Assembly: GCA_020740775.1 (NCBI GenBank)
Contig: JAHEWK010000019.1
Span: forward strand, 930,001-994,000
Source of the DNA: Ilyonectria destructans
Lineage: Eukaryota; Ascomycota; Sordariomycetes; Hypocreales; Nectriaceae
Reading direction: 5' to 3'
DNA length: 64,000 nucleotides
The notes below the pieces were generated by a model. That model was not told the DNA's origin. It was given only the letters and a program-made list of their open reading frames with translations, and did no database searches. The position numbers were made by a program, and so were the translations under genes. Below, one piece after another: positions 9,690 through 20,205 of the stretch. The stretch's first letter is position 1, and the number at the start of each line of letters is the position of its first letter.

Positions 9690-11085
9690 ATTATAGAGCA
9701 AAAGACTAAGAGACTAAGAAAGAGGCAGAGCTAAGAGGCGTTACGGACTCAGATAGTAGAAATATAGCTTAATACGGCCTAACTAGCGGATAAGATATAG
9801 CTTGTATATAGTAGAGGGGCGTGCGATATAGAGAAGTATGGATGGAGTTTCCCACATACTGCAAATTCTCCTCTAAGCAGACGACCATATAGGCGAATTC
9901 CGGCGCAGCTAACGTTTGGAGTTTGGGGCTGCGCGAGTCACTGTCGCGCAGGGATCGGCGCTAGAAAGAATAGAAGGCTCGGTGCCTAGTCCAGCCAGCG
10001 CCATCGCTCCGTGCCCAGCAGCTTGGGTGCGGCTCCGCGCTCCTGATTTATGTCATATACCGAAATTCATCCCCCAGGTCTGGCTCCTCAATTCGACCCG
10101 CCACGATGAACCTTATGCTATGTATCGTTAATGCGCCCCTTTTGATATTAATCCCTTCCGCCCTATTTCGCACTTAACGTTAATATCCAGATACCCCACT
10201 ACCTTTATGATTCTTGTGGAGGTGCAGCTGCAGAATATGCATATACACACCCACAGGCGACACCGAATGAATCCCATTCTAAGGTCGGTATATTGGGGAT
10301 CAACAGAGATATATACAAGAGATAAAAATAGCATAAATAAGGCGACGGTCTATATTGTGGGGGTTTTAGCATGAGAATAGGAAAAAGCGAATCTGAGGTA
10401 AGATGTAAAGAGAGCTAGGTTTTATTTAGCAGTTAAATAGAAGAAACAAAATAGAGCCTACTTACTATAACCTAAATCTGGTCTTTCAAGCTATACGGGA
10501 AGCTGCCTAAGTATTTCATCAGCCTTATATATATATATTACTTAATTTTCTGTTATAATAGCATCTCTATAGCATTAGGCAGATAGCTAAATATACGGGC
10601 AATTATATACAGGAGATTAAGGGCTATAGCAACTAGATTAACTCTCACAGGATTTAACTCTTATAGCATCAGTGGACGGTATGCATCTGGCGTGCTCCAA
10701 TATAGGGGATAGAATACAACAGGAACTTAAGGGTCATAGCGGCGGGGCTAACTCAACCGCCTTCTCATATGACTCCGTACTCATAGCATCCCCTTCAGAC
10801 AATTGGACAGTACGGATTTTCTTATATCTTAACGCACCGATACGGGCAAGGCATGCAGTAGCTCAGGGACTATGGCAACTGGGGCTGGTCGGTGGCTTTC
10901 TTGCACGACTCGACGTTCGTAGCGTCAGTCTCGATGGGACGGTACGGATCTGGCGCGACTGCATGCAGAACGTTGACCTTGAGGCTACATGGTCTCACCT
11001 CCAGGCCGACCCAATGGTAAGAGTGGAGGCATGGCCTCAGGGGCAGGCCCTGCTCAGCCGCAACGCCCTTGAACATCACCTGGGA
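9690..11085. repeat. Segmental repeat, copy 1 (pairs with 18940-19960)
   Basis: Starting with AGACTAAGAAAGAGGCAGAG, this block matches 18940 onward over more than 1 kb in the same orientation, including ATTCCGGCGCAGCTAAC and TGTCGCGCAGGGATCG. Copy 1 keeps more C and G than copy 2. No intact gene is present. A WD40 relic lies at its right end. Confidence 0.75.
10600..10960 (+). pseudogene. WD40-repeat relic, probably of a NACHT-WD40 protein (HET-E/HNWD type)
   Basis: Plus-strand frames contain degraded WD40 units: ELKGHSGG, TAFSYDSVLIASPSDNWTVR and SVSLDGTVRIWRD. These follow the ELKGHSGGVNSVAFSHD...SASDDRTVRIW pattern of fungal NWD proteins, whose repeats are nearly identical to each other. 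Stops and frame changes separate the units, and an upstream unit at about 10610-10680 is more TA-mutated. No NACHT domain is present. A more mutated counterpart occurs near 19840-19950. In such families the WD40 part acts as a recognition domain; this copy cannot be functional. Confidence 0.6.
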
Positions 11086-11340
11086 GAGCCGGGCGGCATC
11101 ATCGCCATAGCCTCGGCCACTGTCCTCGCCAATGGACAGAATGCAGTTGCGTGACGTCGGGTTCAGCAGGTTGAATCAAGCAACTCGGCATCACTTACCA
11201 TATAACAATTTCTGGAGGGTAATACAGCTGAGAAGTCAGCTAATACGGAGAGAGGTGAGCGTTATGGGAGGCATCAGCAAGCGTTCGGCAAGCAGATAGC
11301 CGTACGAGCAGCCGGTATGGGCGACTAATATATGGGCACC

Positions 11341-11643
11341 TAGGTGCCCAAATAAAGTCGCGCACCCATGCTATATTGCGCGATATTATTAGCTTATATC
11401 ATTTAGGCGCCCTATAACGTAACTAATCACAAAAATGTCAATATGCTGGGTACTGCTGGTACAGCGCCACGTAACTAAGATCTACATGCAGCAAAGTTCT
11501 GAGTTATTCGTTGTATATTTGGTGTTGTAATCTATGTACTGGTACAGTGCTTAGTCATTTTCGCGGTACCCGCGAAATTTTAAATTCGCGGGTACCGCGA
11601 GCCTATGGGCTCCCCACCTGGGTGCGCGACTTTATTTGGGCAC
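11341..11643. mobile_element. MITE-like element with ~25-bp perfect terminal inverted repeats
   Basis: Left end GTGCCCAAATAAAGTCGCGC and right end GCGCGACTTTATTTGGGCAC are exact reverse complements over about 25 bp. The element is about 300 bp and non-coding, and it is absent from the two sister copies of the host sequence (14.3 kb and 20.1 kb), so it is an insertion. The sequence left of the element also contains part of the terminal motif (GGGCACC), making a 16-bp perfect palindrome at 11334-11349. The target duplication is therefore unclear; TA is possible. Confidence 0.75.
11561..11600. repeat. 40-bp near-perfect palindrome inside the MITE-like element
   Basis: Arms TCGCGGTACCCGCGAA and TTCGCGGGTACCGCGA are exact reverse complements around an 8-nt AT centre. 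It could form a cruciform in DNA or a strong hairpin in RNA. Confidence 0.85.
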
Positions 11644-11944
11644 TAAAATCTTAGTCAGGTCTTTCGGCACGAGGTTAAGATTCGGGTTAGCGTTGCGGCT
11701 GACACCCATATCAGTCACGGCAAATACGACGCTGGCATTGCAGGTCTGTCGTGTTCGGGATTCTCGCTCCCGCACAATCTCGGAAAGTAAAGTCCAAGTC
11801 GAACTTCACCGTTCTGAGTGATGTGGCAGCACTTAATTTTACCGTCAGCGTGGTCCCTCCGCCCGAGTACCTAGGCCATCTTCATGCCTAATCTAACAGT
11901 TAGCATTATCATTGCTATCTGTGTGACAGTTAAGACATTTCCAG

Positions 11945-12295
11945 CTTGTTCGGAGTCTGTGTTTTGTCCCATGATTCGCTGCCGGCGAGGCGCAAGTATG
12001 GCAAAGGGCGCTTATGGACCGGGCGGGTGCCTGAGCGTGGTGTGTCTGAGTTTTTGGAGTTAAAAGGTGACGGGGCTCGTGTATGGGTGGCCCCAAGCCA
12101 AGCCATCGTGGGGGAGCGAGTGACCGCCGACGCGGACCCTCTTCCGAGCCCCACTGGCCGGCGAGAATGGATTTACAAAAGCAACTTAGAACTCATAGAC
12201 TACAGCATGGACAGTAGAGATAATCACTTTCGTGCCTTCTAAACTACAGAGAATATGTTCCTAGCGCGCGTTTTGCACTTTGGCGTCGGGCGCAA
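11945..12295 (+). repeat. Segmental repeat with a short open frame (pairs with 21905-22250)
   Basis: Matches 21905-22250 in the same orientation, e.g. GGAGTCTGTRTTTTG...CCCATGATTCGCTGC and CGGCRAGAATGGATTTACAA. An open frame of 98 codons (11946-12242) has a counterpart in the other copy; both contain EWIYKSN and ELIDY. The product is unknown. With the preceding block it suggests that one ~2.6-kb segment was duplicated, then altered by separate insertions. Confidence 0.7.
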
Positions 12296-12351
12296 GACGC
12301 GCAGTGATCGAAGATCTCTGTCCCGGAGGAACCGCCGATGTCGCCAGTGGC

Positions 12352-12600
12352 CTTACAATACAATACAATACAATTTATTAACGCCCGGCGGCTTAAGCCG
12401 AAAGGGCACTAATTACTAATATACATATACATTGCCCAAATTGTGTCCTGGCCTCCTTAAGCCAATACTGTGTCCTAACCGGTGTCCTTATTTCCCTAAG
12501 CCCATGCTGTGTCATGCATTGCTCAACTTGAGTCCTTGTCCCCTTAAGCCCGTACTGCATCTGCTCCTCGCTTATGTTTCCTTGCCCGTTCTGTCTCTGC
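12352..12600 (-). mobile_element. 3' end of a LINE-type element, copy 2
   Basis: The same 3' hairpin as at 6640 (containing the palindrome CGGCTTAAGCCG) is followed on the minus strand by a tail with period 5 (ACAAT on the plus strand, 12352-12370). Just inside lie three degenerate ~45-bp repeats built round GTGTCCTnnnnCCTTAAGCC (12434-12570). Only the terminal part is recognisable. The two copies have different tail units (AATC and ACAAT). Confidence 0.55.
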
Positions 12601-12639
12601 CTGTGGATTCCCGTGGTTTGGTAGTATTATTACGAACTA

Positions 12640-12719
12640 GCTTGAAGGCTATTCTTCAAGTGTTCAGTGTCCTATCTACGGCGGCTGAAGCGGCGTCCGC
12701 TGCTTATGGCACGGGGTGA
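12640..12719 (+). repeat. Short coding-like repeat shared with 56430-56505
   Basis: The frame here reads AILQVFSVLSTAAEAASAAYG, and the frame at 56430-56505 reads AITQVFLVLSAATEVASATYG in the same orientation. Conservation at both protein and DNA level points to two fragments of one dispersed gene or element of unknown nature. Confidence 0.6.
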
Positions 12720-12852
12720 AGGTTGGAGTTAGGTTGGAAATAGGGAGTTAGTGGGGACGGGGAGAATCTGTGTTCAAGCTGGGCGAAGTTGTTGCGAGTC
12801 GCGCCCGTGAAAGACTATCTGCAGAGGACCTATCTTTCTGCCTGAAGAAACG

Positions 12853-13119
12853 CAAACCGGTGTGCCGGATCCATTGAGCATTAGTATTTACATCTTGAAA
12901 GAACTGATTATCCGGGAATGGAGGAATGAATGGGGCCCCCGACCAGCGAAGCCAGACTTTGTCAAGCTCATATTCTTTGGTGAATTGCTGGACGGCCCAG
13001 TACCTTTGAGATGCAGGTGGCTCCGGAGTTATGTCTTAAGCAGCATTCATAAGCTGACAAATGTCCTTAGATTACAATCTCAGCTTAGAAACCATGAACA
13101 TAATTCATATGGCTTCTGA
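12853..13119 (+). pseudogene. Fragment of a UBL3/MUB-like ubiquitin-fold gene
   Basis: The frame gives PLSISIYILKELIIREWRNE, then WGPRPAKPDFVKLIFFGELLD. The pattern ELI-REWR--W--RP-----VRLI-FG-LLDD is that of fungal membrane-anchored ubiquitin-fold (UBL3-like) domains. Only the first half of the fold is present; after GELLDGPVPLR the sequence leaves the family and soon stops. The neighbourhood is transposon debris. Identification is by pattern memory. Confidence 0.45.
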
Positions 13120-14097
13120 GTTAACATTTGTAGACGTCTGAGTACAGACCTGCTATCAATACAGAAAGTGACAAAGTGCACACGATGTCGCCAATGATGA
13201 GATTATCCCTTGCGCAAGAGACAAATGCCCAATGGAATGGATGGAAACGATTGAACTCTACCAAAACAATATCGCCCAGTGGAAGTTGAAGAGCATGACG
13301 CGATGGCGCTCGGCGAGGGCGGGTTACACGGCGACGTGCGAGGAGCGAACATGCCTGAGACGACCGTCATCTCCGCTTCCAGTGGAACCTTCGAGACCAT
13401 TTGCGCCATGCGCCATGACGACAGAGACAGTCGTCGTATCCAAAAACGGATCAACGGTCGGAAGCGCAAGAGTTATATCTCTAGGGCCATGCCGACAACA
13501 TCAAGGAAGCCACTCCCGTTAAGGGCAGGTCTCAACAATCACTTGCTGAGGAGTGGGATACACGCAAGAGAGCACTTGAGATCATCCTCCTTGAGGAGGC
13601 TTAAGGTCGTCTGTCAGCAATTATTATCGTTTGCAGAGTGGCCGGGCTAAAAAGAGCAAAAAGGAGGAAAAGAATATGTACTAGTAGATGGGGTGGCTGT
13701 GGCAGGATGGAATCTGAAGCTGAATTTCGCCTGCGTTCCAGACTGATGACTCACAACGCCCTCCCCGACGATAAACTTGATCGATCCACAGCGTGTAGAT
13801 TGTACTGCCAGTCACTTCTCTCTTCTCTGGCGGCAACGCCAGTCCCTGAGCCCGCATGCTGCCCGCCATTGGGCGTTGGGCGGTCCCCGTGTTCTTGCTC
13901 AGGGCTGCGAAATGAGCCCGTCGGAAGCCAGTCATCGGTGTGATGAGACGACGGCGAGTAGCACGTATCTATCCTACTGGTTGCACAGAGCTACAGAACT
14001 AGTGAACCGGCGCGCGACATGATTCGCGCCAGCCCGTGACCAGACTTGCGTTTTGAGAGCATTCGGTCAAGAGCAAAGAGGCAAGGGTACAAGACCT
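13120..14097. other. No recognised gene; anonymous GC-normal sequence
   Basis: Several overlapping 80-120-codon frames exist on both strands (for example 13279-13650 plus), but none resembles a known family and none has a clear start context or splice structure. Probably decayed repeat or gene debris between the two arms of the inverted repeat. Confidence 0.3.
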
Positions 14098-14582
14098 TGA
14101 CGGCAAAATTAAGTGCTACCGCATCACTCAGAACGGTGAAGCGCGATTTGGCTCCTTGGCACTTTCCAAGATTGTGCGGGAGCGAGAATCCCGAACACGA
14201 CAGACCTGCAAGGCCAACATCCAATCATATTTGCCGTGACTGATATGGGTGTCAGCAGTAATGCTAGCCCGAATCTTAGCCTTGTGCTGAAACACCTGAC
14301 TAAGATTATGGCATACTGGCTGCTCGTATGGCTGTCTGCTGGCCGAACGCTTACGGATGCCTCCCGTAACGCTCACCTCTCTCCATATTAGCTGACTTCT
14401 CAGCTGTAGTACCCACTATTAGAAATTGTGATGTGGTAAGTGATGCCGAGTTGCCAAGTGGCCACAGGAGACGCATTAGGAGGTTTACATGTGATTCAAC
14501 CTGCTAAACCTAACGTCGCGCAACTGCATCCTGTCCATCGGCGAGGACAGTAGCCGAGGGTACGGCGACGATGCCGCCCGGC
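14098..14582 (-). repeat. Inverted-repeat arm B (pairs with 11086-11849)
   Basis: Reverse-complement copy of arm A without the MITE-like insertion. It shows the empty site, reading AGTATGCCATAATCTTAG on the minus strand. It also keeps about 40 bp (around GTAAACCTCCTAATGC on the minus strand) that arm A lacks. Confidence 0.8.
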
Positions 14583-15539
14583 TGTTCTAGGTGGTTGACT
14601 CACCTACCCACAATAACACGAACGACGAAGATGACACATGGGAAAGTTCCCCTGGGCTTAGCTTAGCATGTGCTACTACTCGCACGAAACTTGCCATCAT
14701 TGATGTCAATGCGGATGGCTCTTGGACCGAGATTGAATCAGAGGAGTCGGAAAATGCAGAATTCGGAGACTTGGAGAAGCTCCAGGGATGTCGAAAGCGG
14801 CGGCCGCAGCAACCCTTATTCAATGATAAACCGAAAAGGACTAGACATGCGACGCCGGAAGCGACCCTTGGAGCAACTCCTGAAGCAACGTGTTGCATCC
14901 AGTGGATGGAAATGATCATGTGTGCGAGAAGCTCTTGATATTCTTCCTATCTGATAGAGGGTCTTTGAGGTCAGTCTTATAGATGAAGACAATGATGATA
15001 ACCTCGGATGACCTCGGACAGCCGAGAGGCTCCGGATCCTTCGGAGTCTTTGGCTTCAACTAGCTATTGATGAAATCAAGGAAAAGCTAGGCCTAGGGCT
15101 TATCTGATGATGAGGCCGATGACGAGGCAAGTGGCGATGGACGCCTATGATGACAGAAGGAAAGCTTCACTTCCGTTACAACCGCAGAAATCCGATATCC
15201 CGATATCCTGATACATGTGACACAACGCCTGGAAACCGGTATTTTAATCTCAAATATGTCAGACTTCAAACCAGAAAGACCGGAAGAAGCAAGAGATTCA
15301 TTGGAGTACGCGTGGTCGTTGTTGGCTCGATCAAGCAACAAGGAAAGAGATTGAGGGCAATTCCTTCCTAAAGGAGTGCTTTTTACTGTCTATCGAGATT
15401 CAGATTCGTCTTGACTGACCTCTTATGATCTTAACTAAGCAAAAGGGTGGATGGGAAGGCGCCAACGCCCAGGGTGATTGCTGGCAGGCTGCAGGTCAAC
15501 ACTGGAGATACTGAGGGTGCAATACGGCAATCTTTAGGT
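14583..15539. other. No recognised gene
   Basis: Contains a 115-codon plus-strand frame (14591-14938) rich in Glu, Asp and Thr and other short frames. No family is recognised. It may include the degraded N-terminal region of the Fot1-type transposase that follows. Confidence 0.3.
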
Positions 15540-15553
15540 AAAGTTAAGGGGGA

Positions 15554-16310
15554 TTGTACAGGGATACCTCTATAGAATTAAGATATTTGACTCTTAGACC
15601 TCTAGAGAGTTCATGTTGTATGTTGTGGTCTGTGCAAGTGGCTAAGCAGTTGGGAAGTAATTCCACATGGATCAATCTAGAGCCTCCAGTCGGCAAGCGC
15701 TGGGCTTCAAACTTTGTCAAGCGACAGCCAGACCTCAAGATGCGTTTTACGCGTAGATATGAATATCAGAGGGCCCAATGCGAAGATCCAAATATTATTT
15801 GGGGTTGGTTTCGGCTTGTGCGGAACACAATCGTGAAATATGGTATCGCGGAGTAGGATATCTACAACTTTGATGAGACTGGGTTTATGATGGGCATTAT
15901 CTCAACCGGAATGATCGCCGCAAGTGCCAAACGACGTGGAAGACCAAAGATGGCCCAGCAAGGAAATAGAGACTGGGTTACTGTAATCCAGGGCGTTGAT
16001 TCTTAAGGGCGGGCAATCCCGCCGTTCATTATTATAGCGGGTCAATATCACCCTGCGACCTGGTATAATAAAAGAACTCTACCACAGGATTGGGTCATTA
16101 CAACCTCGGATAACAGCTGGATAACGGCGGGACAACAAATGAGAGAGGCCTAGAATGGGTTCAGCACTTTGATAAGCATTCGAAGACTGCTTTACACTTA
16201 ATCTCAGAGAGCGAATGAGAGTTCACATGTACGATCTATGTCTCAAACCTGTCTGATGGAATCGGGCTTTTTAGTGCTGACATGAACCTTGTGTAGACTC
16301 GGCCTCAAAC
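15554..16310 (+). pseudogene. Fot1/pogo-type DDE transposase relic
   Basis: Frames spell the central part of a Fot1-like transposase: VGKRWASNFVKRQPDLKMRF, TRRYEYQRAQCEDP, then IYNFDETGFMMGIISTGM (first catalytic Asp), KRRGRPKMAQQGNRDWVTVI and FIIIAGQYHPATWY. After a frameshift near 16135 it continues GLEWVQHFDKHSK. Stops interrupt at 15854-15856 (TAG) and 16004-16006 (TAA where Q is expected, so CAA to TAA). The second and third catalytic Asp regions are not recognisable. No terminal inverted repeats were found. It belongs to a different subfamily from the intact pogo-like copy at 49.4 kb. Confidence 0.8.
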
Positions 16311-17199
16311 ATGGTGGAACTTTGTCTTCCTTGGTGTAGTGCCAATTGCATCCTCACCGCTCAGGGTAATCCCAGACTCCGGAGTCATGCACGCCCGCAG
16401 AAAAGGCGCTCCGCTTCGTTGGTTGGCTCGTCGCCGACCTCAGTGTAGGAAGTCAGCCAGTCCCGCCTTCCACCCACCCAATGAGGCAAATAGAGTGACC
16501 ACTCTGTGGTTGGTGGGGCTGTTTTAGAAATATTCTATTCAGTTGTTAGGCGCTATTTACTGCATTTCCCACGCCAAGATTTGCAGTAACTTGGGGGGCT
16601 AAGGGATGTGGGGGGCGGGGACCGGTTCGGGTTGTAGGATTGAAGATCGGGGCGTATATTACTCGTTTGATGATCCGGCGTTGCTAAAGTCACTGCCACT
16701 AAGTGCCTTGCTAGTTTGGAGGTTTGGATTTTATTCCGCCCGGGGGACACACCCCATAGGGCCATTGCGCTAAGCTATTTACGTTTCGTACAGTGTTTCC
16801 ATTATCACCCGAAGCCCCACAATTTCACTTTTTACTGACTGGTCCAATCTGGTGTATATACATAACAGGCCTCCCTTGCTAGTTGATACATAGGGCTGAC
16901 ACCTGTAAAAGGACTTAGACCCACGGAAGAGTTTATGATTCCTCGTTACGTAAGAATCGCAGCGGGACGTTTTAAAGTTGGAAGTCCCACTTACCGCTCA
17001 AGCCCGCCTTAGCGCTCCAGTGGAAAACTGTATCCCAGCTTCCCCAACTTAGAACCCCATATAAAAGAGTACCCGTTGCCCCGGGATGAGGTTGGTGACG
17101 GCTTGCCCCACTATACCAACGGGAAGTCTGTGCGGGCGCCCTAAGACAGGAAGGCTTACAGCTGCCTAGCGTCCTTGGCATCCACCAGATACTTACAAC
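16311..17199. other. No recognised gene
   Basis: GC-normal, unmutated-looking sequence between a transposase relic and an AT-rich block. It has a TATA-like run followed by GTACCCGTTGCCCCGGGATG (about 17056-17085), which could be promoter or LTR sequence, but no LTR pair was found. Confidence 0.25.
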
Positions 17200-18939
17200 C
17201 CTAATATATAATCCCTATTAGTATCTAGCAGCAACTAGTAAAGCAAGGCCAGAGTTAGGCAGCTGTAATAGAGTTATACTTATGAGGTATATATATAAGC
17301 CTTAGGGATATAGTTTCTAAGTAGTAGAATTACCTTTTAGTTATCTAAAGGTAAGTATAATACCTAGTGGTATTTATTTTAAGTTTAATAGTATTATATA
17401 AAGCTCTCTATATTAGATATTAGAATCTATCTCTATAGAGGAGACTTCTTATATACTGGCCTAATATATAGGGTAGGGTGGAATGCCTATATAAGCTTAA
17501 GGGCTATATTAAGTAAGAGGATAAAACCTTATACTGGCTGAGACTGAGATATATTAAATACCCTATTTCTACTTAATTATCTGCAACTAATCCCTATACT
17601 AGAAGCCTATAATCCCGCTATTATACTATAGCCAGTACTGTAATTAACTGCAGGTATAGCAATCTGTTGATTATACTTACACCAGATACCTCTAAGATAA
17701 TAGCAAGATTATCCTCTGCAGAACCAGCTAAGGCTATTAAATACAAGGGTAAGTAAGATGCAACAGCCCGACAGAGGGGTTGCCTTTATATTAACTAAGA
17801 TATCTATAAGGCATAAGAAACATATTAACCTTAATACCGTCACAATACACCCAGAAATAAGCCAACGCCTAAGAACCTCAGCAGGCAGATCGAGCAAAGA
17901 CCAAAGAGATAATTAAAAGACTTAAGCGGGAGTTAGAAGAGCTTAAGGCTATTTAAGAACTTATTTGCGGAAATAAGGCCTTAGAAGATAAAATATCCAG
18001 GTTGCAGGAGACTATAGGCTTTCCCGCTGGGGAAAGATATAACAGATATAGTTAGTTAGAATATAAGTTAGGGGTTATTAATATACTGACGGCTATATAG
18101 TCTTTAATAACAGTATTATTACTCTTAGCAGGACGATATTAAGTTCCCAATCATTTTAATTCCCAGAGTGCAGCCCCATATAAGACTTCAGCTAATTATA
18201 TCTACCTCTTCCTAAGGCTTACAGGCCCTGGGGATCCAACATCACTTGCTCTATACCATCAACCAGCTCTAGCCCTTCCTTATCTGTAAATACAGACAAG
18301 TACGGCGACATATATATTTCTATTAGAGTATATTATCTTTACTAATTTCAAAAATATGCTTATTAGCATCCTTATAAGATATCCTAATATCGGCTGATAT
18401 CTATTATAAGGGCATAGAACGGAGTGTTAATATCCTCCTATATCGGTTAAGGGAATAGCAGCTACTAAAAACTTAGATTAAATAGAAGCAAGAGGGGACC
18501 TTACTTATTAACAGAAATATATCTGGAAAAAAGTACCAATTTAATTTATATCAGCTATTTTGCCTATTTCCCTTAGCTACTTTAGTCTTCCTTAGATATT
18601 TATAATAGCACTCCGGATAGTATCTATAGTAGTTATAACCCAGGCACTATATCGCACTAAATAGCTATACCAGCAGTAAAAACAAAATAAACACTCTAGC
18701 TATTATACTGATTATAGTGTAGTATTTTTATTAGATATAATATACTGTAGTTTCTACTGTAGATAGGGGATAGTATCTTCGGGCTGGTATATTGAAGCTA
18801 AGGGCCTGATAATAAATAGGGTTACTATATGGTACTCGTCCCAGCTGGCGCAGGATGGTTTTAACTATCCAATATAATATCGCTTATCCCGCCCTGACTC
18901 GTTTTGCTGTAAGTCACGAAGCCTGGGCTGGGTATATTA
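17200..18939. repeat. AT-rich, RIP-mutated relic with a coiled-coil-like remnant
   Basis: TA-rich with frequent TAA and TAG. One frame near 17885-18040 still reads KTKEIIKRLKRELEELKAI and ALEDKISRLQETIGFPAGE, separated by a stop. The charged heptad pattern suggests a coiled coil of an unidentified protein, now dead. Confidence 0.55.
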
Positions 18940-20205
18940 GGGGGTAAAAGGCCAAGAGACTAAAAAAGAGGCAGAGCTAAGAGGCGCTACAGACTCAGAT
19001 GCCAGAAGTGTGGCTTAATGCGGCCTAACTGGCGGATAAGACGTGGCTTATATAGGGTGAAGGGGAGATATAGAGAAGTGTGGATGGGATTCCATAAATC
19101 CCGTAACATTCTCCTCCAAGTGACGACCGTACATACAAATTCCGGCGCAGCTAACTTTTGGAGTTTGGGGCGTCGCGAGTCAGTGTCGCGCAGGGATCGC
19201 GCTAGAAAGGATAGAAGGCTCTGTGCCTAGCAGCCTAGATGCGGCTCCGCGGCCCTGATTCATGTCATGTACCGAACATCAGTCTGGCCCCTCAATTCGA
19301 CCCGCCACGACGAACCTTACGCTGTGTATCGTTAATACGCCCCCTTCGATATTAATCCCTTATACTCTATTTTACACTTAATGTTGATGTTCGGATGCCC
19401 TACAACCCTTATAGTTCTTATGGCGTCTATGTTCCTAAACGCCCCGCTGGAGGATATATAACTACAGGATATATATATATACCTATAAGTAACACCGGAT
19501 GAATATCATCCTAAGGTCGGTATGGGAGGACTAATAGAGACATATGTAAGAGATAGAAATAGAGTAAATAAGATAAAGGTTCAGATTATTAGAGTTTTAG
19601 CATAAGAATTATAAAAAGAGAATCTAAGGTAAGGTATAGAGAGAGCTAGATTTGACTAGGGCTACTTACTATAATCTAAATCTGGTCTTTTAATTTATAC
19701 GGAAAGTTGCCTCCTGAGGCTTATCTAAGTATTTTATCGGCCATATATATATAAACTACTTAATTTCTTATTTACTATAGTATCTCTATAGCACCAGACG
19801 GATAGTTAAAAATATAGGTAATTATATAAAGGAGATTAAGGGCTATAGCGACTGGGTTAACTTAGTGGCCTTCTTATAGAACTTGACTCTTATAGCGTTA
19901 GTAGACAGTATGGATCTAGTAGGCTCTAATATAGGGGGTAGAATATAAGCTACTATCCTCACTAATAGATAGGTTGCAGTTACGCAACGTCGGGTTCAGC
20001 AGGCTGAATTACATATAAACCTCCCAATATATCTCCTATAGCTACTTGGCAACTTGGCATTACTTATTATATAACAATTTTACGAGATATCAGCAAGCAT
20101 TCGGCTATATAAGCAGCCAGTATACTATTATCTTAGTTAGGTCTTTCGGTATAAGGTTAAATTCGGATGGGTAGTATTGCAGCTGACACCTATATACCTT
20201 CGATA
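18940..20205. repeat. Segmental repeat, copy 2 (pairs with 9690-11760)
   Basis: Same-orientation counterpart of copy 1, including the WD40 relic region (about 19840-19950) and the arm-A/arm-B family (about 19960-20205, ending near CAGCTGACACCTATAT). It is richer in TA than copy 1. The MITE-like element is absent from the matching position near 20125-20140. Confidence 0.7.

Larger units (their letters stand above)
11086..11849 (+). repeat. Inverted-repeat arm A (pairs with 14098-14582)
   Basis: The reverse complement of 14098-14582 aligns along this stretch, from AGCCGGGCGGCATC to CTTAATTTTACCGTCA. Two differences stand out: arm A carries an extra ~300 bp (the MITE-like element at 11341-11643), and it lacks about 40 bp present in arm B and in a third copy near 20000. 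The third copy (about 19960-20205) is more TA-mutated. No protein is recognisable. Confidence 0.8.
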
